Source: Sitta carolinensis (lineage: Eukaryota; Chordata; Aves; Passeriformes; Sittidae). From it: a stretch of DNA of 64,000 nucleotides. Below the pieces are notes generated by a model. The model was not told the DNA's origin and searched no databases. It saw nothing but the letters and a program-made list of their open reading frames with translations. Shown piece after piece: positions 1 to 10,910 of the stretch. The translations under genes and the position numbers were made by a program. Each line of letters starts with the position of its first letter. Position 1 is the first letter of the stretch. The stretch spans positions 3,663,859 through 3,727,858 of the forward strand of contig CM063287.1 of the NCBI GenBank assembly GCA_032173965.1. The letters run 5' to 3'.

Positions 1-1114
1 GGATGGGAGGGATGGAGGTGTTCAGAGCTGGATCCAGGGATGGGAGGGATGGAGGTGTTCAGAGCTGGATCCAGGGATGGGAGGGATGGAGGTGTTCAGA
101 GCTGGATCCAGGGATGGGAGGGATGGAGGTGTTCAGAGCTGGATCTGTGAGATGGGAGGGATGGAGGTGTTCAGAGCTGGATCTGTGGGATGGGAGGGAT
201 GAATGTGTTCAGAGCTGGATCTGTGGGATGGGAGGGATGAAGGTGTTCAGAGCTGGATCTGTGGGATGGGAGGGATGAATGTGTTCAGAGCTGGATCTGT
301 GGGATGGGAGGGATGAAGGTGTTCAGAGCTGGATCTGTGGGATGGGAGGGATGAAGGTGTTCAGAGCTGGATCTGTGGGATGGGAGGGATGAAGGTGTTC
401 AGAGCTGAACCCAGGGATGGGAGGGATGGAGGTGTTCAGAGCTGGATCCAGGGCTGGGAGGGATGAATGTGTTCAGAGCTGGATCCAGGGATGGGAGGGA
501 TGGAGGTGTTCACAGCTGGATCCAGGGATGGGAGGGATGAATGTGTTCAGAGCTGGATCCAGGGATGGGAGGGATGGAGGTGTTCAGAGCTGGATCTGTG
601 GGATGGGAGGAATGAATGTGTTCAGAGCTGGATCTGTGGGATGGGAGGGATGAAGGTGTTCAGATCTGGATCTGTGGGATGGGAGGGATGGAGGTGTTCA
701 GAGCTGGATCCAGGGATGGGAGGGATGGAGGTGTTCAGAGCTGGATCCAGGGATGGGAGGGATGGAGGTGTTCAGAGCTGGATCTGTGAGATGGGAGGGA
801 TGGAGGTGTTCAGAGCTGGATCTGTGGGATGGGAGGGATGAATGTGTTCAGAGCTGGATCTGTGGGATGGGAGGGATGAAGGTGTTCAGATCTGGATCTG
901 TGGGATGGGAGGGATGGAGGTGTTCAGAGCTGGATCCAGGGATGGGAGGGATGGAGGTGTTCAGAGCTGGATCCGTGGGATGGGAGGGATGAAGGTGTTC
1001 AGAGCTGGATCCAGGGATGGGAGGGATGGAGGTGTTCAGAGCTGGATCTGTGGGATGGGAGGGATGGAGGTGTTCAGAGCTGGATCCAGGGATGGGAGGG
1101 ATGAAGGTGTTCAC
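1..1114 (+). repeat. 37/38-bp minisatellite, about 30 units
   Basis: Each unit reads roughly GATGGGAGGGATGGAGGTG followed by TTCAGAGCTGGATC and then either CAGG (37-bp unit) or TGTGG/TGTGA (38-bp unit). Position variants GGAGGTG, GAAGGTG and GAATGTG mark unit types. The array is cut by the window start, so its true length is unknown. It ends in a unit that breaks off after GTGTTCACAGGG. Reading frames through it, in all frames and on both strands, are a consequence of stop-free units and are not genes. Confidence 0.97.
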
Positions 1115-2013
1115 AGGGTCCTTGCAAAGCAGGAAGATGAGTTTTGCTTCTTGGCTGTGCTGCTCTGTGGCAGTTCTCCAGAGTAGCCTTCTGGCACAGG
1201 TGTTTTTTAGTGGATTTTAAAGACACTGAGTTGGATTTCATCTGGAGAACTGCTAAATGGAACCTGGAGATGAACCAGTGACACCTTGGTCTCAAACTCT
1301 GGGAATATTTATATATTTATATTGAAGTCCATAGACCCCCTCAAAGGAATTCTTCTGTGCTCTTCCCTGGGCAGGGTGGGTTTCCTGTGGTTTTGGCTCC
1401 CTGCTAAGGGAGGGGGTGCCTTGGTTGCTCCCTCAGGGGCATGGGCCTCCTGCTTCCAACTGTGCCAGTGCTGGTGGTACTGGGACATGGGAAATGCTGC
1501 TTTCACTGGGGATGGGGAGGGATACAGCTGGTGTGGGATGGTGAGGAACACACACCTGGTGAGGGATGCTGAGGAGCAAACACCTTTCCTGTACCGTGGG
1601 GAAGCCATCTTCAGCACCAGCAGGAAGGAAAAGTTCATTTAAAAGATTTTTTTGGGGTTGTTTTCAGCTGCACTCTGGGATTTGCAATTTTTTTTTTTTT
1701 TTTTGCGTGGGCTCACAAAATAAGAGTTCATTACCACGGGCTCATGAAATAAAAATTCACTGGGTAGCGATGCTGTTATAAAACATTTTATTTTCATCTT
1801 TTGCTTTGTTTGGCTTCGTCTTCAGAGAGAAACAAGCGGGTGCTGCTCCTGTGGCCCTGCAGGCACCGTGTTGTGCTGTGGTTTTCTCACTCCTCCACAC
1901 TGCTCTGCTGCCCACCCACTCGGAAAATATGGAATGGATTCTCTCCAACGTTCTAAATTTTGTGGACACCTAAAGGATCCAAAGGATCTGCTTCCAATCT
2001 GAAGGGATCTACT
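1115..2013. other. Unique intronic stretch
   Basis: No gene or mobile element recognised. It contains a T16 run near 1688-1704 followed by a small direct repeat of the phrase CTCA..AAATAA..TTCA (about 1713-1760). Confidence 0.5.
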
Positions 2014-2282
2014 GGGAAGCTGGAGAGGGACTGGAGTGAGAGAGGAAGGAGAATGGCTTCAAACAGAAAGAGGGGAAATTGAGGTGGGATACTGGGCAGG
2101 AATTGTTCCCTGGCAGGGTGGGCAGCCCTGGCACAGGGTGCCCAGAGCAGCTGGGGCTGCCCCTGGATCCCTGGCAGTGCCCAGGGCCAGGCTGGAACAT
2201 CCTGGGATAGAGGAAGTTGTCCTTGCCCATGGCACTGGATGGGCTTTGAGGTCCCTTCCCAAACCACTCTGGGATTCCAAGT
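2014..2282 (+). mobile_element. CR1 LINE, 5'-truncated 3' end
   Basis: It carries the recurring block GGCAGGAATTGTTCCCTGGC at 2097 onward and ends in the avian CR1 3' signature: ggtcccttcccaaaccactctgggattcc. The TATTGGG motif of other copies is TACTGGG here. Only the last ~270 bases of the element are present, so no reverse-transcriptase frame remains. Confidence 0.9.
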
Positions 2283-2651
2283 TTCTCCCTGCTGGATGTG
2301 AGGTACGCACATGATGATTTCAAACACAAAAGAGGTTTAAGCTGTACCCGTGAAGCATTTTGTGGGTATTTGGAGGGAACATAAGTCTGGCATCTGGTGT
2401 AACTTTGCACCCACCCACCTGCTCGAGAACAGACAGGCTGGGGGATGGCAGGGATCTCGTCTGGAGTCTCTGCCTCGCTTTTTCCAAAAATATTCACTCG
2501 CTTTGGCCTCTCCATGGTGCAGAGTTGCATCTTTGCTGCTTTCCTTACACACGGTGGGGTTTGTGTGCTCCTGGGAAATCTCCATTGGGAAAATGTCCAT
2601 TCCTTTCCTGCAGAAATTCTTGTCTTGTTTATAAATCCCGTTCATGGATTT

Positions 2652-3168
2652 AATTTGGTGAAGCCACACCTGGAGGGCTGTGTGCAGCTCTGGGCTCCTC
2701 CTGTGCAGAGAGCCCTGGAGGGGCTGGAGCATGTGCAGGGCAGGGCACGGAGCTGGGCAAGGGAATGGAGCCCCAGCAGGGGCTGAGGGAGCTGGGCAGG
2801 GGCTCAGGCTGGAGCAGAGGAGGCTCAGGGGGGCCCTGCTGGCTCTGCACAACTCCTGAGAGGAGGGCACAGCCGGGGGGGTCGGGCTGTGCTGCCAGGG
2901 CACAGGGACAGCACAAGGGCAAACGGCCTCAAGCTGTGCCAGGGCAGGCTCAGCTTGGCCAGCAGGAGGAATTTGTGCCTGGAAAGGGAGCTCAGGCCTG
3001 GGCAGGGGCTGCCCAGGGAGGGTTGCAGTGCCCATGGCTGGAGGTGTGCAGGGAAGGGCTGGAGGTGGCACTCAGTGCTCTGGGCTGGGCACAAGGTGGG
3101 CACGGGGCACAGGGTGGGCTTCAGGGGCTGGCAGGGCTTTTCCAGCCTCAGGGATTCTGGGTTTCCAT
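2652..3168 (+). mobile_element. CR1 LINE of a second, GC-rich subfamily
   Basis: It starts with the CR1 phrase 'gtgaagccacacctggagggctgtg' and passes through a GC-rich block. It ends with a subfamily-specific tail, 'ttttccagcctcagggattctgg'. Close relatives lie at 34868-35218 and 58266-58624. This copy keeps both arms of the internal GGCTGGAGGTG direct repeat (about 3037-3065). Confidence 0.85.
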
Positions 3169-3829
3169 CACTGCTGTGGCTGTGATGTGTGGGAAATCTG
3201 TGGGGGATTTCCCCTGTGCACATCCATCCACACTGAGCACAGCCCTGCCTTTGGGATGTTTATTCCACCTGTATTAAGTCCATTTATTCCCCAAGGAAGT
3301 GACCTAAGGCTGTCCTTAGGCATGGAAAAACATCCAAACTTCCCAGGGAGGCTGGAATCACAGCAGCTGCCTCTGCAGTGAGCAGGAGCTCACACAGAAA
3401 TTCTGCACTTCTGGGGGCTGTTTGACTCCCTGGTTCCAAGCAGCAGCACAACAAAGTATGTTTGGGGCAGATTAAGGAGGGAAAAAAAGAGAAAAGCTCT
3501 TTTTGTGAACTAGGGGAGCGATTTATTCTGTGGAAATCCAGAGCAAGCCTTCAGAAATGTTGATTTCTCATTTTTGAATAGGAACAAGAGGGTTCTTCAT
3601 TATTTGTGAAAGCAAATCAAAACCCTGCAGTCAAAAGTTGATTTTTTTAGTCACAGAAATCAGTGATCATTCCCACAGCTTTGTACTTATGTCGTGTAAT
3701 GTTTTTGAGTTTTTTTAAACCCCCCAAACAAGGCAATGCCTTCATAGCTTTGTTGGCCTCCCAGGCAAACCCTTCAGTGGCCCAGGTCTGATCCACCCCA
3801 GCTCTGTGGGGAGAGGCAAATCTTGTGTT
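3169..3829. other. Unique intronic stretch
   Basis: AT-rich DNA with short A and T runs. No gene, promoter or repeat family recognised. Confidence 0.5.
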
Positions 3830-3835
3830 CCTTCT

Positions 3836-4476
3836 TGTTGGGAAAGATGAAAGTTTAACAGGGACGTTTTACAAACAGGAATGCTTAGCAGAAGGTTCTC
3901 TAGAAATGAAAGCAAGTTTTGATATAAAAGCACAAAAGATGTGTGAAAATAAAGACTGCTGAGCTAGTGGTCACAGGACAAAGGTTGAGATGAGTTGGAA
4001 AGAGATTTTATGGCTCAGAGCAAAAGATAAGTTAACTATAAACAAAAGCCTGCTTTTACCAAGTAAAGATAAATCTTAAAAAAGCAGAGGCAAACAGAAA
4101 ACATGATTTTACCAAATAAGATGAATTTTCTACTACAGAAAAACAAGTTTTAAGCTTGAAATATAACATCCTAACTCCTGTGATTGGCTAGTTCCTACCA
4201 TAATCTGGTAATATCAGTAGTTATGACAGGCTATAGGTAATGGGAAAGGGATTGTGTGTGATGCTGATTGGTTGCTATGGATCATTCAGCAAAGAAAAAT
4301 ATCTAATGCATTGTAACCAGAACAGAGGTGGCTCCAGGCAGCCTGAGGCTGGAGCTGGCAGCTCACAGGTGTGGCTCTGCACCCACGACCCAAGATTGCT
4401 GGAACCTCTTCCCTGCCATAAACACATCTTGGAAGAGCTGCCTGGAGTCCCACAGCTCTTGTCTCAGGCTCTGAAA
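3836..4476 (+). mobile_element. Solo LTR, ERVK-like
   Basis: The element begins TGTTGGGAAAG and is flanked by the 6-base direct repeat CCTTCT (3830-3835 and 4477-4482). The right end reads GAAA instead of the expected CA, taken as decay. Inside are two ATTGG (inverted CCAAT) boxes, at about 4181 and 4267, and a CATAAA polyadenylation-like site at 4417-4422. These fit an avian ERVK LTR in sense orientation. There is no internal retroviral sequence, so it is a solo LTR. Confidence 0.65.
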
Positions 4477-4482
4477 CCTTCT

Positions 4483-5099
4483 GACAATTCTCCTTTTTTT
4501 CCCATTGAAATGATTCACAAACACAACACAAAAAGCCTGAATTTTTCAAAAAGCTTCTAAAAAAGTCACCAGATGGCTTGAGCAGTGGCTGGGGCAGGAG
4601 TCTGGGTGCTTAATTTCTATTTTCTCTGTGTGTGCAGTGAGCTCTGTGCCCTCGGGGGTTCCTGATCAGAGGTGTGAAGTGGTTTGTGGCTGTACAAGGC
4701 TTCTCCTTGCCATCCTGGAGCCCTTTTCCCACTAGCACTGTTTAAATCATGTGGGTTTCTGGTTTGGCATCATTTTGCAGCCCAAGGCATCTGCTCCACT
4801 TGAGGAAGGTTAACATACAAGGGGGATTAGAGACAAAGGTCAAATATAGATTAATTTTCTCCAAATTCTGGAGGAAAAAAGTAATTTTCCTCCTGTTTTC
4901 TCCCTGGAGGAGAGTGGAGACCAAATTGCAACACGAAGAAGCTGTTTGCTTTTCCCTGGCTCAGGGAAAGGGTCCTGCTGAAGACAGAGGGTTTTCCTTG
5001 GACCTGAGCTCTGGGGTTGGCTCTGTGGGGAGACTCTGGGGCCATCCCCAGTGTCCCTGCACTCCCTGCTGGCTCACCCTCCCTTTTCCTCCTCCAGGG
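4483..5099. other. Unique intronic stretch
   Basis: Nothing recognised. It continues directly into the reading frame of the antisense CR1 at 5100, which explains a chance long frame there. Confidence 0.45.
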
Positions 5100-5508
5100 A
5101 TCACAGAACTCCAGAATGGTTTGGGAAGGGATCTCAAAGAGGATCTGTCTCCACCCCTGCCCTGGGCAGGGACCCCTCCCACTGTCCCAGGCTGCTCCAA
5201 GCCCCAAAGTCCAGCCTGGCCTTGGGCACTGCCAGGGATCCAGGGGCAGCCCCAGCTGCTCTGGGCACCCTGTGCCAGGGCTGCCCACCCTGCCAGGGAA
5301 CAATTCCTGCCCAATATCCCAGCCAGCCCTGCCCTCTGCCATTCCCTGTGTGCTGGCACTCCAGACCCTTGTCCAAAGGCTATCCCCATGCTTCTTGTAG
5401 CTCCTGGAAGGCCACGGCTGGGTCACCCCAGAGCTTCTCCTCTGCAGGCTGAACACTCCCAGCTCTCCCAGCGGCTCCTCCCAGCAGAGCTGCTCCATCC
5501 CTCCAATC
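5100..5508 (-). mobile_element. CR1 LINE, antisense, ~410 bp
   Basis: Read on the minus strand it ends at 5100 with the 3' signature (plus strand: ATGGTTTGGGAAGGGATCTC). Its 5' break is near 5508, in the 'ctgctgggaggagccgctggg' region. The body matches the young subfamily shared by copies at 6078, 15022, 33668 and 57045. It forms an inverted pair with 6078-6522. Confidence 0.92.
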
Positions 5509-6077
5509 ACCTTGGTCAAATGTGATCCTTCAAATCCCAGGAATCAGAGGTGAGAGGCTCTGCTCCATCCTTGCTGTCCAGAGGAGACATTTGCTCATGA
5601 TGTTTGATCTGCAGGAATGTCCATCTGTTCCCCTGCTCTGCTCTGCATCCAGCAGTGTGTTCCTGCTGGCATCCCAGTGCTCGAGGAGCTGCTGCTGCCT
5701 CAGCGTGGGTCTGTGGCACTGATTATCCCTCATTCCTCGGGCAGGAGCTGTTCCCAGCCCCCTGGATTGGCAGCATGAGGCACTGAGGCAGCTGAAGGGA
5801 CACGCTTAATTAGCAGCTGAGATTTGCTGATCTCTCTTAAATTGTTTTCTAAAGAGTTTTCATGTCACTGTTTTGTTTTCGTCAGCAAAAGGGCACAGCG
5901 AGAAAAACCTTTCCCGTTGGCATTTCCCACTGGTTTGTCTCTGCTGAACTGGGAAAGGGCCTTCAGAGCACAAAAAGGCTCAGTTTTGGCTACAGTTCCA
6001 ACTGGGAGGTTCCAACACCAACTTGAGGAAGGTTTGCTTTGGGTTGGTGTCCTCAGCATGAGGAAGAGGAGAATCCC
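5509..6077. other. Spacer between inverted CR1 copies
   Basis: Unique sequence of about 570 bases. No gene recognised. Confidence 0.5.
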
Positions 6078-6522
6078 TCTGAGCAGATCCACAGGAGGCC
6101 ACGAAGATTCCTGAGGGATGGAGCAGCTCTGCTGGGAGGAGAGGCTGGGAGAGCTGGGAGTGTTCAGCTGCAGAGGAGAAGCTCTGGGGTGACCCAACTG
6201 TGGCCTTCCAGGGCCTGAGAGAGCCAAGAGAGGTGGAGAGAGACTATTTACAAGGGATGGAGTGACAAGGGGGAATGGCTTCCAGTGCCAGAGGGCAGGG
6301 CTGGGTGGGATATTGGGCAGGAATTGTTCCCTGGCAGGGTGGGCAGCCCTGGCACAGGGTGCCCAGAGCAGCTGGGGCTGCCCCTGGATCCTGGCAGTGC
6401 CCAAGGCCAGGCTGGACTTTGGGGCTTGGAGCAGCCTGGCACAGTGGGAAGGTGTCAGGGGTGGCACTGGATGGGCTTTAAAAGTCCCTCCCACCCCAAC
6501 CATTCCAAGATCCTGTGTTTCT
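6078..6522 (+). mobile_element. CR1 LINE, sense, ~445 bp
   Basis: It starts with 'agatccacaggaggccacgaag', a phrase typical of the last part of CR1, and runs through GGGATATTGGGCAGGAATTG (6307 onward) to the 3' end near 'accattccaagatcc'. One base is lost in the otherwise constant GGATCCCTGG (GGATCCTGG here). Confidence 0.92.
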
Positions 6523-7303
6523 ATGGATGTGTGAGATGAGGTGGAGACCACCTTCACCTGAGAGGATCTCAAAGTCCAGTCCTTAGGACTAGGGGTTTCC
6601 TCCTGGCTGGATCTTCTCTGTTTGTATATTCTTATCATGACCTCTCCCCTGCCCTAAACATTTGGAATGTCATTGTGATGTCCCAGATGTCACCCCAGAT
6701 GTCCAGGGTTGTCCCCTCCTGTCTCTCTCCATCCTTTGGTTACACTGAGGGGGTGCATGAATCCAGCATAAAACAAGCTATAAAAGGGCTGGATTTCTGA
6801 TTCCTCTTGCATAAAGTGCAGTTTCTACAAGAAAAATCCATTTTTCCTGGAATTCCCCTCATTTTTCAAGTAGTCCTGAGCATGTGGGCAAGAGCATGAG
6901 GCATCTCTTGTCCCATCACTCTTCCTCATTGCTTAGATCCAGGGGAAAAAAAAAAATAGCAGCTCTGCCACTTTGCTTTTATTTTTCAGTATTTTCAGAC
7001 AGGAATATTGCATCCTTAGCTGATGTGTCAAGGTGAGGGAAATAAACCAGGCAAGGAGTGTGAGGGGAATTCGCTATTTTTAGGCTGTCATAGGTTTGTG
7101 TGGCTCTGCCCTCATCTTTTGGAAGCTCGAAGAAAATCCTGGAGAAATCCTGAGTTTTGTGCTGGACATGGAGGATCTGCAGGAGGGGTGTGAGATGGGG
7201 GCAGTTATCCACAGAAATCTGAGGAATTATCCCCATTTTTATCGCTTCTTCTTGATTTTTGGGCGTTGCTTTTTTCACGTGCCTAAAATTGATGCTTTTC
7301 CAA
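6523..7303. other. Unique intronic stretch
   Basis: No gene recognised. It contains an A12 run near 6945-6956. Confidence 0.5.
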
Positions 7304-7369
7304 GAAAATCACAGAATTCCTGAAGCTGGAAAAGGCCCCTCAGAGTCCAAGGTGTGCCTGATCCCCACC
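7304..7369 (-). mobile_element. Old CR1 3'-end fragment (possible)
   Basis: The plus strand reads 'aatcacagaattcctgaagctggaaaaggccc', which resembles the reverse complement of a diverged CR1 3' end. It is short and degraded, so the call is weak. Confidence 0.35.
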
Positions 7370-8935
7370 TTTTTTTGGTGGGTTTTCGCAGGAATGAGCT
7401 GAATCCAGGTGGGAATGGTACTCAAAGTAATGCCAGGCTTGATGAAAAATTAACCAGAAATAATTACATATAATTTATTAATGAGTTGAATCAGCAGCAA
7501 GAAGCTCTTGAAGGAATATTTTGACCACAGGTTTGTGTAAATCCATATCTACTCCCACTGTATCCCCAGGAAAAGCAGCTGTAATTTGGAATTATTGCAG
7601 TTGTTTTTCCATTAGTGCAGCCAGGGAGTTATTTGATCCTTTTGACAGAGAAAAATATGCTTGGCAAAATGATTTGGAGATGGAAGTACATTGGCATTTT
7701 TTATTCTTTGGAGGTAAGTGCCTCATGCTCTTGTTTCCACCTCAGTTTTTGTTGGAGGTGCTGTGGAATGTGGAGAAAAACAACCGCAAAATCCTTTTCA
7801 TTTCCCAGGACTGATTTCCTGAAGTGTTGCTGCAAAGATTTTTTCTCCTCTTTTTCATCTCTTTTCTTAAAAACCTGAGGTAGCCAAACCTTTGTCATCT
7901 TTTCTGTTCTCCTGCAAATGAGAGCAGCACTGGGGTGGTTGTTTTGTTTTTTTTTTTTAAAGCGAATTTCTTTGTCTACTCTCAGAGACAAAGAGCCAAG
8001 GAAAGGCCAGAATTCCATCTGAGAAAGAGCCACAATAAATTTGTTGTCACAGGATGAAAAATTCCCCGTGTCTATAAATAATAAACAGCCAGAAAAGTAA
8101 CAGGGATTTCTATAGGATCTTTAAATATCTCTAGGAAAGCCCTGGCAAGTTTCCTAATGCATTTTCCTTTTTTAAATTGAAATAAATGCATTTTATACTT
8201 GCAAGCTTTGTGCCAGAACAGTACAAAAATGTGAAGGAAAACACGATCACAGCTTTCAGTTTGTTGTAGGTTCTTAATTCTGTGGAAAGAGGCACCAAAT
8301 TCCATGGAATGGTGTTCCATACAGCGGAGCCATCCGTGGTAACTCGTGTTTTTAATTCAATTAATGTTGAATGCAGGCTGTTAAAGCTTTATGGGGAGTT
8401 AAATTGGAAAACCCACGCCAGTACCCACCTCCCTTTGAACTGGATAATTCTAATTATGGGGAAGCTGAGGAATTTAAGCACATCCCTCTTTTTCATGAGC
8501 TGGATGAAGCAGCAGCAGTCAGAAGGTTGGGAATATTTCCTGTGGGAAGGAAGATGATCCCACCTGTGTCCAGAGGCAGGTAAAGCCCTGGAAAGGCTGG
8601 AGCTGAGTGTTCAGAGCTGAGATGCTCTCCCCAGAATTCCCAGATGTTCTCCCAGGGAACATTTTCGTTCTGGAATATTTCCATCCTAATAACATCCGTG
8701 CCCTTATTCCAGCTGGAATGGAAAGCAGGGTTCAGAATTTGGGCTCTGTCACTGCATTCCCTGGAGGAGATGCTGCTGCTGTTGAATAGATTGGGGTTAA
8801 TTTCACCTGAATCAAGCAAAATGTGCAAAAGTTGTGGGCAAGCCCTGAGGAGGATTTGGGAAGAGCCTTGTTCTTCCCACCTGTGACTTTTCCATCCTTT
8901 TGGGGTTTCCATCCCACGGGCAGGCCCCCAGAGTG
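7370..8935. other. Unique intronic stretch
   Basis: AT-rich, with moderate-length frames on both strands that show no recognisable domain. No promoter, RNA gene or mobile element seen. Confidence 0.5.
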
Positions 8936-8941
8936 CAGCTG

Positions 8942-9275
8942 TGTCACTGTTGTGATAACACACATGATAGAGACTCCTATGAAATTTCTTTAAAGGTTGT
9001 GTGAAGAACGAATCTTTATTTTCAGAACTTGTTCCCTTATATACAATTTTCTACAGACCACTGTTATTGGTGAATGAAAGACAAAATTCTTCACCCACAT
9101 TGGTCAAACCAGAGGCACAGCAAGAGAAAATCCCTCCCACAGAAAAAATTCCCACCATGAACACCATTACAAAAAAAATGTCCTGCTGTTTATGTTCTTC
9201 CTGGGAAAGGAATTTCAGCAAACCAAACCAGAGCTTTAGAAACTCAGAAAGTCCAGGCCTGAAACCCAGACTGCA
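8942..9275 (-). mobile_element. Solo LTR, ERVK-like family A, copy 1
   Basis: On the plus strand it starts TGTCACTGTTG and ends GACTGCA. It is flanked by a perfect 6-base duplication CAGCTG (8936-8941 and 9276-9281), the length typical of ERVK. Read on the minus strand it has CCAAT (9066-9070), a TATATAA box (9038-9044) and AATAAA (9015-9020) in correct LTR order. It is 334 bp with no internal viral genes. Family members lie at 36100 and 60047. Confidence 0.92.
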
Positions 9276-9345
9276 CAGCTGGTTATTTTAGAAGCACTGT
9301 TTGATAATTGCAGAATTAATTGGGATTAATTCCATTGGGAATTAT

Positions 9346-10736
9346 TGAGATATGAGGATATTGGGATATGGGGATATTGGGATATGGGGATATTGGGATA
9401 TTGGGATATTTGGATATTGGGATTTGGGAATATTTGAATATTGGGATATTTGGATATTGGGATATGGGGATATTGGGATATGGGGATATTGGGATATGGG
9501 GATATGGGGATATTGGGATATGGGGATATTGGGATATTGGGATATGGGAATATTGGGATATGGGGATATTGGGATATTTGGATATTGGGATATGGGGATA
9601 TTTGAATATTGGGATATTTGGATATTGGGATATGGGGATATTGGGATATGGGGATATTGGGATATGGGGATATTGGGATATGGGGATATTGGGATATTGG
9701 GATATTTGATATTGGGATATGGATATTGGAATATTGGGATATGGGATATTGGAATATTGGGATATGGGGATATTGGGATATTGGGATATGGGGATATTGG
9801 GATATTTGGATATTGGGATTTGGGATATTGAGGATATTGGGATATTTGGATATTGGGATATGGGGATATGGGGATATTGGGATATGGGGATATGGGGATA
9901 TGGGATATTGGGATATGGGGATATTGGGATATGGGGATATGGGATATTTGGATATGGGAATATTGGGATATGGGGATATTGGGATATTGGGATATTGGGA
10001 TATGGGATATTGGATATTGGGATATTGGATATTGGGATATTGGGATATTGGGATATGGGGATATTGGGATATGGGAATATTGGGATATGGGATATTGGGA
10101 TATGGGGATATTGGAATATTGGGATATGGGGATATTGGGATATGGGGATATTGGGATATTGGGATATGGGGATATTGGGATATGGGATATGGGATATTTG
10201 GATATTGGGATATGGGGATATTGGGATATGGGGATATGGGATATTGGATATTGGGATATGGGGATATGGGATATTGGGATTGGGATATGGGATATTGGGA
10301 TATGGGGATATTGGATATTGGGATATTGGGATATTGGGATATGGGATATTGGGATATGGGGATATGGGATATGGATATTGGATATGGGATATTGGATATT
10401 GGGAATTGGATATTGGATATGGGATATGGGATATGGGGATATTGGATATGGAATATGGTGATATTTGAATATGGGAATTGGGGTATTGGGATTGGGATAT
10501 GGAATATTGGGATATGGAGTTATTTCAAGTTTGGAGGTTATGGGATGGTATTGGGATATGGGGATATTGGGATATGGGGATATTTGGATATTGGTATATG
10601 GGGATATTGGGATATGGGGATATTGGGATATTGGATATATGGATATTGGGATATGGGGATATTGGATATGGGGATATTTGGATATTGGGGTATGGGATAT
10701 TTGGATATTGGGATATGGGGATATTGGGATATTGGG
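9346..10736 (+). repeat. 9-bp satellite (GATATTGGG / GATATGGGG), ~1.4 kb
   Basis: About 150 tandem nonamers, mainly GATATTGGG and GATATGGGG, with GATATTTGG variants and occasional shorter units. Because the unit is a multiple of three and contains no stop, long frames open on both strands (up to 521 codons on the minus strand); these are low-complexity artefacts. The right edge reads GATATTGGGAAGGAATTGTT and passes without a break into CR1 at 10737. The plus strand has regularly spaced GGG/GGGG runs. Confidence 0.97.
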
Positions 10737-10910
10737 AAGGAATTGTTCCCTGGCAGGGTTGGGAGCCTGGGATGAGTTTCCCAGAGCAGCTGCCCCTGGA
10801 TCCCAGGCAGTGCCCAAGGAGCAGCCTGGGACAGTGGGAGGTGCCCCTGCCCTGGCACTGGAAGATCTCCAAGGTCTCTTCCAACCCAAACCATTCTGTG
10901 ATTCCAAGAT
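10737..10910 (+). mobile_element. CR1 LINE 3' end, joined to the satellite
   Basis: It begins at GGAATTGTTCCCTGGCAGGG and ends at 'ccttccaacccaaaccattctgtgattcc'-type sequence. It has several short internal deletions relative to the other copies. The 5' side is replaced by the 9-bp satellite. Confidence 0.9.

Noticed and set aside
1..1186. Repetitive Met/Gly/Trp-rich frames in the first kilobase
   Set aside because: The minisatellite unit lacks stops and its 37-base length cycles the frame, so every frame is open.
4749..6638. Long frames of about 257 codons on each strand
   Set aside because: Most of their length is GC-rich CR1 3' region, which does not encode the element's proteins. The remainder is unique intron without domains.
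9342..10907. 521-codon minus-strand reading frame rich in Ile, Pro, Ser and Tyr, and 388- and 249-codon plus-strand frames
   Set aside because: They lie in a stop-free 9-bp tandem repeat (a multiple of three) and run on into CR1. Both strands and all three plus-strand frames are open, which marks low complexity and not a gene.
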